64,000 nt of DNA, from positions 18,321,337-18,385,336 of the forward strand of contig JAEMBT020000009.1 in NCBI GenBank assembly GCA_018873245.2. Direction: 5' to 3'. The DNA comes from Archegozetes longisetosus. Taxonomy: Eukaryota; Arthropoda; Arachnida; Sarcoptiformes; Trhypochthoniidae. The notes beneath the pieces were generated by a model, which was given only the letters and a program-made list of their open reading frames with translations, did not search any database and was not told where the DNA came from. Of the stretch, positions 1 through 12,991 are shown piece after piece. Position 1 is the first letter of the stretch. The number at the start of each line of letters is the position of its first letter. The position numbers and the translations under genes are program-made.

Positions 1-3000
1 AATGTTGTTCGAGTAAGTTTAATCAATTACGTTAGCCTTGTTTCTGGTGAATTCATTTTTTTAATCTATTAATTTATTCCATTAAAGGCAAAAGTTGCGA
101 AGGCAAACAATTATGCTTTTCAGCATCAGATCCTCAAGACATACTTCTTCGCAAACAACCGCCAGCAGTTACCGCCTCTTTCTTCCAAAGAATGCAATTT
201 TTAATTGAAGAAGAATCGGTTCAAAGTTATGCGCATAAAATTGCATTCAACGATAGGTAAACAAAAGTGTTTTTAGTTTTTTGGCTCAATTAATTTTTTC
301 GTTGGTTTACTTTTGAGCCCAGTGTTTGTCTTGTGCTCTCTCTCTCTCTCTCTCTCTCTCTACTGCCTATTAATACTAACCTATTGTATCATTCCTTTAC
401 TTTTATGCTGCAAATCAGTCTCTTTTGGAATCGATTCAACGACAGGTTAGTGGCAGCATATGATTAAAATCTTTTTTCAAAAAAATGAAACTTATAAACT
501 GTGATTGCATTGAATTTACGCAACAAAAAGTTTGTTGACTTATGCTTTCGTTCTGTTTGTACTTTAAACGCGCTACTGTTTTACTAATCTTGAGTCTTAT
601 TGAAAGTTAACTAAATCAATTGAAATCATTTTCGTTAAAGTCGTGCTTCTGTAATACGCGGACAAGTTGTCAATCACGGTGGACAAGGAATTACTGGCGT
701 TCGTGTGGGTGTTGCGACAGATCCGATGTTAGGTTTCACATTGACTCGCGATACGGGTTGGTTCGATCTGATGGTGAACGGTGGTGGAGCTGTTACCCTA
801 CACCTGCAAAGAGATCCATTCAGACCATTGCAAAGAGTAGTTATGGTTCCGTGGAATGAGATAGTGGTGATCGATCGAGTGACGCTAGCAGTCGACGAAC
901 GCGGAAATGATAACCAAAAATTGGGCATTTGCATTGATCACGACTATGACAACATGAAACCAACAGTATTGGCCACTTGGAAGCATACATTCCAAGGTGG
1001 ATGTTCTTCAGAATCGGCACTTCTTGCAGAATCTCAAGTGGTTCAAGAATCACTGTCTATACCTGGAACTGATCTGAATCTAGTGTACCATTCGTCAAGA
1101 GTTAACGGATATCTATCTACTATTGAACTACAATTAACTCCAGAAAAAATTCCACAATCACTTCGTTTAATTCATCTTAAGATAGCGATAGAAGGCATTC
1201 TATTTGAAAAAACGTTTGAAGCTGATCCTATGATTATGTTTACATATGCCTGGAACAGAAGAAACATTTACAGACAGAAAGTATTTGGTTTGGCCACAGC
1301 TATGGTTCACGTCGGATATCAATACGTGAGTTGTGCCAACATTATCTGGGACGTTCAAACGGTTCAACTGGCAGGTCATGACATGTCTATATCGGAAATC
1401 GGTGGTTGGAATCTAGATATTCATCATAGATACAACTTCCACGAAGGAATACTACAGAAAGGAGACGGAACTAATATTTATTTGAAACAAAAATCTAAAG
1501 TTATGTTGACAACAATGGGTGACGGACAGCAAAGACCACTTCACTGCCCTTACTGTAATGGTATCGCTAAAGATCAACGACTCTTAGCCCCAGTTGCTTT
1601 GACCTCAGCTCCTGATGGAAGCATTTATGTCGGAGATTTCAATTTAGTTCGAAGACTCAAAACCGATGGAACTGTTCAGACTGTTATTGAACTAAGCGAG
1701 TCTTCAGTGGCTTATAAATACCACTTAGCAGTTGGTCCAATAGATGGCAAATTGTATTTCAGTGATCCTGAAAAGCATCAAATTCTACGTGCTATCAGTT
1801 TAGATCAACCAATAGATCCCAGAAACAATTTAGAGATTGTCGTAGGAACTGGTGTCAAATGCCTTCCAGGAGACCGAAGTGCTTGTGGTGATGGAAGACT
1901 TGCTCGCGATGCGAGACTTTCATATCCTAAAGGATTGGCGATTGCATCGAACGGTGAGATATATGTGGCTGACGGAACTAATATTAGATATGTTGACGCA
2001 CAAGGAGTTATTCACACATTGATTGGTGATCATTATCATAAATCTCATTGGAAACCACTTCCATGTTCGGGATCAATACCATTGCAGAAAGTAGCTCTTC
2101 GATGGCCCACACAGCTGGCAATTTCGCCGATTGATAACTCGCTTCATATACTTGATGACCATATGGTACTTAAATTGACACAAGACCGTCGTCTTCGTGT
2201 AATCGCTGGTCGGCCTTCTCATTGTTCATCCGTTATTACTGGAAATCAAGAAGAGGTGCCGAACGGAGAAAATGGAGAATCACTTGCATCGTATGAAATA
2301 TATTAATCCTTTACCTATCAATCATTTATTTATTGTTTTAAAATTAATTTCAGGCAAGTATTTCTTGAGACACCTCAATCGATCGCTTTTGGACCAAACG
2401 GTGATCTCTACATAGCGGAAAGTGATTCACAAAACATAAATCGAGTCCGAGTAGTGACTGCTTCTGACAATAAGATAAGTCGTTTCGCAGGCGCTGACAT
2501 AAAGTGTTCGTGTATGGATATTGCATGTGAATGCTATTCATCTGATCTATTGGCTGTAAACGCTAAAATGAGCACAGTTTCGTCGATCACTGTCACGCCT
2601 GATGGCCGACTTCATATTTGTGATCAGGAAAATCTTAGAATACGCACAGTATTATCACCACTACCGCAACAGAACGCACAGAATGGAGAATATGAAATCG
2701 TTTCGCCGCTCACTAATGATGTCTATGTATTTAATAGACACGGGCAACATATTATGACAAAATCACTGCTAACTGGTTCACCCATTTACACATTTAGTTA
2801 TAACGTAAACACATTGAATGGTAAACTAAGTTCAGTAACCGATGCGGCTGGAAACAAACTTTACATACTTAGAGATTATAGTAATCAAGTTAAAAGTATA
2901 GAGAACAGTCAGGGAGGAAAGTGCCGATTATCGATGTCTAGATTAGCAATGTTACAATCATTCACAACTCCTGACAATTTTGTTACTAAATTCACATATT

Positions 3001-6000
3001 ATGGCGGTACTGATGCCTTATTGGCCACACGAACTGATTCATGGAGTAGTTCTGTTAGTTATCACTATGACGAATACGGACGACTGACACGAGCCATTAG
3101 ACCATCGGGTGATATAATTGAAATGAATTATAAGCTTGGAATCGATGGCGCGAAAGTCTCAATCGATAAGAATGGTAACGAATTAATGAGGCTCAAAATT
3201 AAAGGCTCAGAAGTGAGCCGTATTGTCAACAGTGGTGACGAGCAAACTCTTGTCTTACAAAGAATTAGTGCCAAAGACTCTAAAGTGAATATTAAATCAA
3301 GTGATACCAGTATTACCGAAATTGAGTCATTAGCCTCTCCAGTGATCGGTGACTTGTGGCCTAAGCTGGCGGAGACGTGGCCAATGCCGTCAAGAATGAG
3401 AAAAATAGCTAACGATGAAACTAATCAAAGAATAGAATGGAAGCATTACGTTCGAAGAGGCAGTAAAGATAGACAATCATCTGATAAACGCATTGTAACT
3501 GTTGGCAGAAAACTAAAAGTAAATGGCGAAACGTTACTTGCTGTCGAATACGACCGCGATTCTCAACAGGAACTACTGTTAGATCAATCCATGAAACCAA
3601 TCGTTACAGTAAACTATGACTCTGTCGGTCGACCACTCAAATGGACGTCTAGTCATAATTTGACATCGGTTGCTCTCGAATACGATAGATTGGGTCGAAT
3701 GTCGAGTTGGTCTCGCGGACAGCTCTCCATCTTGATGCAATATGACATGAACGGACGATTGGCCGAAATAAGACACGCCGACAAATCAGGTCGAATGTAT
3801 AAATATAGCGATAGTGCCACTTCTCCGAGTGAGATAATAGAGCCGTCTGGCAGCAGATATTTGGTTCAATACGACTCGAGTGGTGGCGTCACTGCTATTA
3901 TCACTCCTGCAGGACATCGCCACGAAATTGGAAGACAGACATCCCTCGGTTTTTATAAACTACTTTATTTGCCTCCAGGAATGAAAATGCCTTATGTCTT
4001 ACATTTTGACGATTCGGGTCGTGTAATCGCCAAACTATTGCCTGAAAATTCTGGTCGTGTAGTTATGATTTATAATCAAAACGGTTTAATCGATACACTA
4101 TTTTGTGGCCCAGAAAAGACAGAGTTCTCTTATCACGACGGAACTGATCTGATTAAGTCTGTGAGCAAACAATTCGCTGATAGCTTAGATTTTCGTATTG
4201 ATTATAGATATCACGGATCACTACTTAAGGAAGAAAGACATCGATTTGGAGCCAGATCTGCATTCAATAGCTATAAACTTAGATATAAATATTCTTCGGG
4301 AAAAGTATCTGAAGTCGAATTCGAATTACAAGGACGTGGAGTCGAAACCAGAAAATATAAACGAAATTCTGCGACTGGAATTACCGAAGGTATCGATGGC
4401 TTCGCTATAGTTCGAAGAAATGTAAATTCCGTTCAAATAACTGACGAGAGATCTATGAAAACTATTGGAACCGACGCTCACGGACGTATTGTTACGATCA
4501 CTTTATCGATTTGGAACAAAGAACTCTTTTCACAAGCGATTCGTTATGAACAATACAGATCAAGAATTAGTGAATCCCGAATCAGATTCGGAAATAACTA
4601 CCTTTTGGCTAATTACAGTTATACTATCGATGGATTTATTGAACAAGTAGTCACCACATCGGTTGTTAGTAAATACATTTATGACATCGCAGGAGATGTT
4701 AAGAGTGTTTGGGAGGGCGACACTCATATGACCATCAGGTTTGTTAACTTATATTTAGTTTTAGATTTAATTAAAAACTAATAACTTATTTGTGATTTCA
4801 ATATAAATAGAAGAGACGAATCTGGACGCGCTAAAGGATTCGGTGATGGATCAGATCTGTACTTTGTCGATGAAAGAGGATTCATAATAAGCAGGGGTCA
4901 AGATAAATATATTTGGAATTCAAACGGACAACTCATTTCAGTGACTAAAGATGATCAAAGAACAATCAACTATTATTACGATCATAAGCAGAGATTAGTG
5001 GCTCGAAAAGAATCGTCTGGAAATGTTACGCAATTCATTTACGACGAGACACAGCCATCAAAAGTGACTCATTGCGTTTTGGACGGAAGAATTATTGGCT
5101 TCATTTATGATATTAACGGTCATTTAGTGGCGATCAGTATAGAAGGAACTAAATATTATGTGGCGAGCGATCATTTAGGAACACCTGTTGCTGTCTTCAA
5201 TTCAGACGGTATTTTAGTGAAGGAAATAGTGCGCAATGTTTGGGGTAAAGTTATTCGTGATTCTAACTCCGGATTCTGGCTTCCAATCGATTTTCGTGGT
5301 GCCATTCGTGATCCCACAACTGGTTTGGTTCACTTTATCGGTGGTCGTGTTTATGATCCACTAATTGGTCAGTGGCTGACACCCAATTGGGATGAAATCG
5401 AGTCATTAGTGAAAAGTCCAGAAAAACTGCATTTATATAGATTTCACAATAACGATCCAATCAATATGAAATCAGACAATTTTGGAACTTTAATGACAGA
5501 TCTATCTTCATGGTTGCCACCATTGGGTATAGATATAAATGAAATATTTCCTAAAGACAATTCGCAATTAGTCCGTGAAACTGTTCCTGTAATATCTGGA
5601 CTAGAATGTCAATCATTATCATTATTATCACTATTCCATAAGTTATCGATAGCTCCAAAGAGTGGAGTGCGTGCCCAAAACAATATATTGGGACACTTTC
5701 ATATCGCAAACTTACCCTCAACGATGTCATCAGTGATAATCTCACGAGGCAAACCACAAACATTAGTGACAACAGTAGAAAGTGAGACAAGTCCAATGAT
5801 CAGTTCAGTGCTTACTTCAGTGTTTAATTCAACGCAATCACTAGCTATCTATTTGCCACATCAATCGCAGGACGAATTCTTTTTTATACAGCCAGATATT
5901 AGTAGATCTCAATCAGATTTAGACCAATTGCAGCGTTTAGGATCAATGGTCAATGTGACGCGACTCTCAGACGATAGTTCTAGTCATACATTAATGGCAA

Positions 6001-6374
6001 GCGGCAACTTGTTACTAAATGTTAGGTATGGCGTGACCAGTGATGAAGAACTGAGAAGAGTCACCAGAATGGTTAGGAGAAGAGCCGTTCAGGAGGCCTG
6101 GAAGAAGGAAGCCAATTATGTCAGACTTGGCTTCAATGGCTTAGCTAAAACTGATTGGACTACAGAAGAAAAACAAGAACTACTCAACACTGGAATGGTT
6201 TCTAAATATTTCGGTACTGATATTCATGGTATCGAAAGGTATCCTCAATTAGCTGACGATCCGCTAAATGTAGTGTTTCGTCGAGATTCTCAAACTAGAA
6301 AACGACGTAATCGATCGCGACGTCAAAAGTCATCGACTCCTTATAATATAATGTCAATTGTAATTAATTCATAA
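1..6374 (+). CDS. Ten: Teneurin, C-terminal two thirds (5' end outside window)
   Basis: Type II transmembrane adhesion protein that acts in synaptic and cell-cell recognition, binding latrophilins and other teneurins. Exons I assign: 1-12 (partial), 88-256, 641-2290, 2354-4738, 4811-6374, all GT-AG and phase-consistent. In order: end of the EGF/Cys-rich region (CEGKQLC), the stretch SVQSYAH...SRASVIRGQVV typical of the family, the beta-sandwich plug (to about 1540), an NHL propeller starting near LLAPVALTSAPDGSIYVGDF (about 1580-2690), the YD-repeat shell (YDEYGRL, YDRLGRM, YDMNGRL; about 2700-5400) closing with the Rhs-core signature DHLGTPVAVF...YDPLIGQWLTP, then a linker and the C-terminal toxin-fold-like/TCAP segment with dibasic runs (RKRRNRSRRQK). 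Stop TAA at 6372. The intracellular domain, membrane segment and most EGF repeats must lie upstream. Identity is very secure; Ten-m versus Ten-a type cannot be told. Confidence 0.96.
336..361 (+). repeat. (CT)13 microsatellite in teneurin intron
   Basis: Uninterrupted CT dinucleotide run ending about 57 bases before the acceptor of the candidate microexon. Such pyrimidine runs can bind PTB-type splicing repressors. A regulatory role is inference. Confidence 0.9.
419..445 (+). other. Candidate 27-base cassette microexon of the teneurin gene
   Basis: Within the intron 257-640, a 27-base segment is bounded by AG (417-418) and GT (446-447). It has the same phase (2 to 2) as the exons around it, so inclusion adds nine residues (LFWNRFND plus a split Ser) between FNDS and SRASV without a shift. 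Its 3' end matches the 3' end of the preceding exon (ATTCAACGA-T/C-AGGT), which suggests it arose as a local copy of that exon end. Teneurins are known for alternatively spliced microexons. Inclusion here is inferred, not shown. Confidence 0.45.
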
Positions 6375-6698
6375 TTTCAATTCAAATAACTAATTAAATA
6401 CTCTTTTAATTGTTTTGACCATTGTCTGTAAAATGTATTTTTAAGACATTTTTTTATTGTAAATAATGTACAGAATGTTTTGTTGCAATTTTATTTTGAT
6501 TCAGTATCAGATCATTTCAAATATATATCCAACGGATAGACAGCGACTTATCAAACGATAATATTGTCAAAGAAAGTCTTGTTCGCTCTGTTTATCGAAA
6601 TATTGAAACAAAAGTCAATTTATTATAATATATTTTATACTGAAAAATTAACCAATTATTATAAATAATAATTGTATTCCAGAGTCAATCATTGAGCC

Positions 6699-6704
6699 AA
6701 TAAA
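6699..6704 (+). promoter_or_regulatory. Polyadenylation signal for teneurin
   Basis: AATAAA about 325 bases after the teneurin stop codon, the first clear signal downstream. The AT-rich sequence makes chance matches common. Confidence 0.4.
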
Positions 6705-9700
6705 ATGTTGAAAATTTGATCAGTTTTGTATTCATTCATCAACTCAATCATTAACTAACGAAATCACAATTTCAATAATTCATTAAGTTTTGAACAATTC
6801 ATTTGTTCAATCAAATTAGAGAATCTTATCTACACGTATAAAAAGATATATTTTTTATCATTAATTAGACATTAATCATAATATTCTGAGGCATTCGATT
6901 GAAATTAAATTATCGACATCCTATGAGAGCGCTCGTATTTAAATCAACTTAACTTTAGACTACATATGATTTACTTAAATCTGAATACTATCAGTGAACA
7001 CGATCTGCAACAATTGGCGACAATTCGAATAAAAGTGATCAATTGACAATAATTGATAATTTTAATGATCAGAAAACTAAGAACCAACATAAGTCAAATT
7101 ATACTTGCGATTGTATGTGATAAAGTTATTTTTCCAAATTTAATATACACGAATTAAATTTTTGGAAAATGAAAACCTACCTAAATACAAGTTTTATCAG
7201 TGTAAAACTTCTTGCAATTTAGATTATAAAATCAACAATTCATGATGGCTTAACATATAGCCCCCAATGCCTTGCCTGATCCGATTCACGAAATTTCATG
7301 GCCAGCAAAGTTTTTTCAAACTTATACTTTTGATGGCCCCTTATAAAAATAACAATTTGTCGATTCTAAATTAAAGAGCAATTAGCTTGCAACGATCAAA
7401 ATCTATTACATACTCGTACCACTATTAAATGTGAATCATTTTTATGAAAAATAGGCATTATAATTAATCATCTTTAATCACAATTGTAGTTTGATTCGCA
7501 ATTTACGTTGCTTCTCAAGTTTCTTAAAATTTCTATATGCTTTAGCTTCGAAAAATCGAATTCTTTGAAAATGACAAATGATCACCATTTATCGAAGACG
7601 ACAAGCTTAAGTACTTTTTCAACATTTAAAGCAACTCTACAACAAAGTAGCTGCTATATGAATTGTTGACAAATGACCACGATAATCTCTATGGCCCGCC
7701 AAAGGTTACCTAACTTACAATTTAACCCTCAAATCCTAATGAAACGACCAATTCGGCAAATAAACGAACAGTAGAATAACACTAAATCTCGTTCGACTTC
7801 TCAATTGATTCACTTTAGATTAAATGATGACGTTTGAATTAGATTCAATTTAAAGAAACTAAACGAATAGCAGATCATTTTTTGAATGATTATTTACATA
7901 AGAAATATTTGTGACAATATTTTGTGATATTTGTGTAGTATTACTTTGAAACGGAGCTTAAATTATACTATGAATAGTCTGGTGTCATCATTTAATGGCG
8001 TGATTGAGTCACTTAACATTTGAATAGAAATCGTGATAATTCGTAACAAAATATAAATAAACATTTAGATTTTAAAATTACACTCCAATAGCTTTAAATA
8101 AATAAGAATAAGTGATTGCGTAAAACTTTAACTCTAGAAAAAAACAAAGATTCTATATGTAATCATAAGACATTTTTTAAAGTGAACTCAAATTTTGATA
8201 AGAAACTTTATTATTTATAAGTTTACCGTAAAAGCATTGTTCATCAACACTCCTCTAACAAACTTATAAATAATAAAATTGATTACTAAAATACTTTTAC
8301 TATCCTTCTATTCTTCAAAAAGCTATAATAACTTCATAAATGAGACGCATAAAGGTTGATAAGAAGCAAAAATAAGATAAAGATCTAATATGTTGTGATT
8401 CCTTTATAATGTACAAATTTTGAAAGAGGTTGTAGAATCACTTTTACTTAATGTCACACCTCAAGAAACGATATCGAAAATGAACAAAATATCATTTGTT
8501 CGTATTTTCTCAAGTGTTAAGACTTAATAATGATAGTGCAAATTCTCAACAATTTGTGTATGTATTGGGTATTATTGACAAACTTTGTGCTTCATTTCTA
8601 GCTTAGTCTTATAAGATAACTATATTTAAAACATTTTGATGTTAGCATACACTCATAACTAAACTCTATGAATTCTAATATTTTATTTTGTTCATTTTAT
8701 CAATTTTATAAAGACTGTACTTAAATATGGAGATTGTTTCTGAAATTAAACATTTACTATATAGTTAACAATAGAAGTGATCTGACCATAACTAATTACT
8801 ACTTTCGTTATTTATATTCCTACAGATTCCTACTGATAAAAAGTTCAAAATCAGATCCCCAATCATTGACACTGTTTTTCACAATCTTTTATCAGAACGA
8901 TTGAAGTAAAAAGTCTTTGAAATACATCTACAATTCGTTTTATAACGAATATCCGGCACTGAAAAATAGAGCTATTGATTCCACTTTCGACAGTGTTGAT
9001 AGTTGTTGATATGAAAGATTGCTGTTTTTAATCTCTCGCTACAATAATGGGCACATGAATGAGTTATGGCTCGAAGTTATGAGCCGTGTTGTGATTTGCA
9101 AGCTTATTCACGTATTAGTATGCAACAAAATTTTGAACTCTACTCTTATGAGTAGTTCTTCCAGGAATCAACCATTTGACTAGGTGCAATTATTATGTAA
9201 GATAGTCACAACACACCTCCAGGCAATAAAAAAGTTCGACGATATTAACCAAGTGACTGAAATATAGAGCAATTCTTAAGTAAATAATTTAAGAGATATT
9301 TAGGAAACGGTTCTAAAAGCAAAACAGTAGAAAAATGCCAAATGATGCCAGAAATACAAAATGAAAATTTTTATTGACGGTAGATTAATGCAAATCAATG
9401 CTAAGAACATTGATGACCAAGCGAATCTCTCGATACCAAGAAAAAATTTTAAAAATTGACCAATTTTTGTCTTGAAGATGCCAAAATGTCTATCTAGTTT
9501 GGATGAATGAATGAGTTAAAATATATGTTGACCAATAGATTCATGTATTTATGAGCAAAAGATTCGAATCAAACAAAAAACGTCGAGTTACCTCAATCAG
9601 TGAACTGATCAAATGTTCAATATTTTAAAGTGGACATTGAACGTACTGGGCAAATAAGTCAATGTTCAGTATTAGTTTCAATCAGTATCAATTATCAATT

Positions 9701-10550
9701 TTATCGAGGCACACTTCATTTGTATCACTTTATTTTTTATTGATGAGGATTTTTGTTTAAAAATTATTTAATATTAATGTTTGTAACTAAGTCAAGGTTC
9801 ACAAAATACTTAAATCATAATTTCTGATCTGTTCGAGTATTCCGTACTAAGTCCACGCTTTTAACAAAGTTCTTTAATAATTATAGATGAGGGCTCGCCA
9901 ATCCTTCTAATGTGTTCATAAAATATTGTGGCACAACTCACGTCAAACTCAATTAACTTTTCAATTATTTGATTTTTAACAAACGTCTCCTTTATATTTT
10001 ATATGATTCTGTACAAACTATGGCAAACATCTTAGAAATATGAATTCTTGTCATATTTTACATACTTATTCTTTAATACTGGTAATATTTTTCGATTTTT
10101 CGATTCTCATTATCTGAATTTATTGTGCGTCGACTCGAAGTACGATCGCATTGATCACTAATGCTTAACAAACATTCATATCCAAGAACTACCTTCGAAT
10201 AGTTAGGAATAGAAATTTAATTTAGAAATCATTTGTTGTATTGAACGTAATGAAAAAGATATAATTATATGAAACAGTCATATAATATATTAACTCGATT
10301 GTTACCATAGATAATTATTTAAAAAATTTTAGCAACAAATAATCATCATTAAATTAATAGTGTTGAATTTAATAAAGCAAAAACTATTATGTCTCGAAAT
10401 ACCTGAATAACTTCATAAACAGTATAAACTCTTGACTTTAGAACGCAAATAGTTTAATCAATTTATTGAATGAAAAGTCAAATGTTTTCAAAGAAATTTT
10501 ACTTGATTTCCTAAAGATTTTTCTGATAATTTTGACACCAAACATAAGTA
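6705..10550. other. Gene-poor AT-rich spacer
   Basis: No coding segment with recognisable protein features or splice structure. A perfect 17-bp inverted repeat (TTATTATTTATAAGTTT and its complement) lies at about 8206-8282, spaced by about 43 bases. Otherwise I see nothing I can support. Confidence 0.6.
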
Positions 10551-10559
10551 TTTATTGAA

Positions 10560-10769
10560 TCATCTTAATTTTTGACCATATTTGCACAATGCGAGCGCGA
10601 CTATTGTGACAACAGCTGCCAAACCAATAATAGAAGTGGTTTTACGACCAATTATCGACCATATCATATTTTTTTCTTTTCTCTGTTCAACTTTCGCATT
10701 CAGCCGTTTCTTGATTCTTTTTGACCTAACCTTTTTCTGATCTCTTTTACCTGTTCCTTTCGCCATCAC
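10560..10769 (-). CDS. Small, very basic single-pass membrane protein (unknown)
   Basis: 69 residues. A Lys/Arg-rich N-terminal half (KRDQKKVRSKRIKKR...) is followed by one hydrophobic helix (IIGLAAVVTIVALAL, about residues 47-62) and a short basic tail (KYGQKLR), the layout of a tail-anchored or small mitochondrial/ER membrane protein. The frame is less AT-rich than its surroundings, and a polyadenylation signal (AATAAA, minus strand 10556-10551) follows the stop by a few bases, as expected of a real compact gene. I recognise no family. Two adjacent ATGs open the frame. Upstream exons cannot be excluded, and a chance open frame remains possible. Confidence 0.45.
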   Translation of the reverse strand: MMAKGTGKRDQKKVRSKRIKKRLNAKVEQRKEKNMIWSIIGRKTTSIIGLAAVVTIVALALCKYGQKLR

Positions 10770-11320
10770 TTCTACTTTGCAAGACTCGATTGATTTATCT
10801 GAAGTTCTTTAAATAGACCGATCAATTAGTTTATTTATAGAAAGATTTTTCCATTCACAAATAAAACTGTTATTTATTCAAATGATTTTTCAACTAATAC
10901 TGAAGGAAGTGCGCGCAACAATCATACTTAATGTAGACTCTCGGTTTATACTGAAACAGCCGTACGAAATAAGAGTAAAAGTCAATAGAAACTTATACCT
11001 GTTTTTATATCAATGCGTTCGAATATATGGACTGTAAAGCAAAGTCAAGATTCTTTTTGTAGTTTCATTGCTTTCAAAATTACGAGTAAATCACAATCTA
11101 ATCTAAAAGATATTTTTGATGGATCCCGTTAATGATACAGATTTGGCCTAAGAGTGTACAGATACATTTTAAGATAAATAAGAATTAAATCCTTCATATA
11201 AACATATATTAAATCAGTTAAAATTGTGAATCATAGTCGCATTACTTTAGTGTTTATTACAATAAATTTTTTCTTTTTAAAGGCTAAACGTTATCTTATA
11301 CAGGGTCGGGCTCCACGAAT

Positions 11321-12060
11321 CTAACGAGGGAAGTTCGGGACTATGTAATAACCGATTTCAAAAATATTTTTATGGCATAAATAACATGTCATATGATGTT
11401 CGAAAAGGCATATAAAAAAGGCTGACCGCTAGACACTTACAAGTTATGACCACTTTAAAAGTGATTTCCTATGGCTTGTTACTATTGATTCCTATGTATT
11501 TTGACCCATCAAAATGTACTCTAATTCAGTCAAATTACTCAATGAATGGCAATAATATTGTTAATAAGGAAAAACTTCAAGCCATTTTGAACAAAAAAAG
11601 ATAATCTGAAATTTCATATTTAAAAGTAAGTTTCTATATATCAATAGTTCTAATTTTTCGTATCTATCCTATTTTTTTAATTCAATGGATTTCTAAAGAA
11701 GTTTATAGAGATATGATAAATACGAAAATCTAGAACTATTGATATATAGAAACTTACTTTTAAATATAAAACTTCAGATAATCCTTTTTTGTTCAAAATG
11801 GCTTGAAGTTTTTCCTTGTTAACAATGTTATTGCCATTCATTGAGTAATTTGACTGAATTAGAGTACATATATGATAGGCAGAATACATAGGAATCAATA
11901 GTAATAAGCCATAGGAAATCACTTTTTGAGTGGTCATAACTTGTAAGTGTCTAGCGGTCAGCTTTTTATATGCCTTTTCGAACATCATATGACATGTTAT
12001 TTATCCCATAAAAATATTTTTGAAATCGGTTATTACATAGTCCCGAACTTCCCTCGTAAG
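11321..12060. repeat. Large palindrome made of two opposed copies of a gene-like fragment
   Basis: Left arm about 11321-11674 and right arm about 11715-12060 are reverse complements with scattered differences, separated by about 40 bases. Both start with the same boundary (AACGAGGG / TTACGAGG then AAGTTCGGGACTATG). The right arm keeps an open frame; the left arm has the same frame broken by substitutions and an in-frame TAA. A third, more diverged copy without a partner is at 36378-36725, so this is a dispersed family rather than a local accident. No terminal inverted repeat or target duplication of a known transposon class was found. Confidence 0.8.
11758..11988 (-). CDS. Exon-like open segment in the palindrome's right arm (unknown membrane protein fragment)
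   Basis: From ATG at 11988 the frame encodes 77 residues with a hydrophobic stretch (ISYGLLLLIPMYSAYHI) and a Lys/Asn-rich part (NNIVNKEKLQAILNKKG), and runs into a strong splice donor (AAA|GTAAGT). It looks like the first exon of a small membrane protein. The left arm and the 36.4-kb copy carry disrupted versions of the same frame and keep the donor region. I recognise no family. It could be a live gene copy, a captured exon inside a repeat, or a chance frame. No downstream exon was identified, because the sequence beyond the donor enters the loop and the opposite arm. Confidence 0.3.
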
Positions 12061-12991
12061 CTAAAGTCTAGGCTCATGCTTTTGAAGATCCTTCAGGCTC
12101 AAGTTCGCTATCGAGCCTGAAAAGTTTAAGCCTCAATGAACAATATTACTTTTCAGTAACAACATTACTAAACTGTCATCACCTATGTAATAATCACTTA
12201 TTATCTCTCGATACTTGAAAGTGAAGTATTTGAATCTCAATAAGATCTATAAGTCGTTGTCAGAGAAAATGATTAAATATAACTTAGCGCTTAGTTTCGA
12301 TCTGTTTAAGGTATTTGCACTATTGCAAGCAATATCGACCAAAGATATTCTGTAGTCATCATTTGATAGCAATTATTACGTACTACTTGACCACTAAAAT
12401 GAGCATCGTTTGCAACTATGAAAGAGGAAAGTGAACATAATTTAGTAATTGCTCATATAAGTGTTAAATATATAATTTTATTTAAAAAGTACAGCTTTAA
12501 AACCTTGACAAAATCAAACTGACTATAGTTTAAACGACTTTGGTCAACTACCCCTCCGAGTATCATTACAGCGCGAGTTTTTAGTCAAGTTTTGGTTAGT
12601 TTTAGGTTGTATCAGTTTAATACTGTTAGACCTTTACTGTCGTTGTTAATTAGTTGAATTTTTGAACTCCTACTACAAAGAGATTAAACTTAGCTAATAA
12701 AGTACTTTTGATATTTGAACCAAATAAATATGAGCTCGAATCCTAACACTTAAATTCTAATGAATTGTATAAACTCGTGATCAATCAGAATATGCGAAAG
12801 GTATTCAATCTTTATTTATTTAGTTGCACTTTGTCAATTTTAGTAAAATTACGTAATTCAGTAAATATTTTTGACTATCTTATCATAAAACGAATGTTAT
12901 TCTAATCGTAATTTCTCAAGGATATTCGATAAATTATAAAATAGGAAAAGATGTGTAAAACACACCAGAATCGACACATATAAGGCCAACA

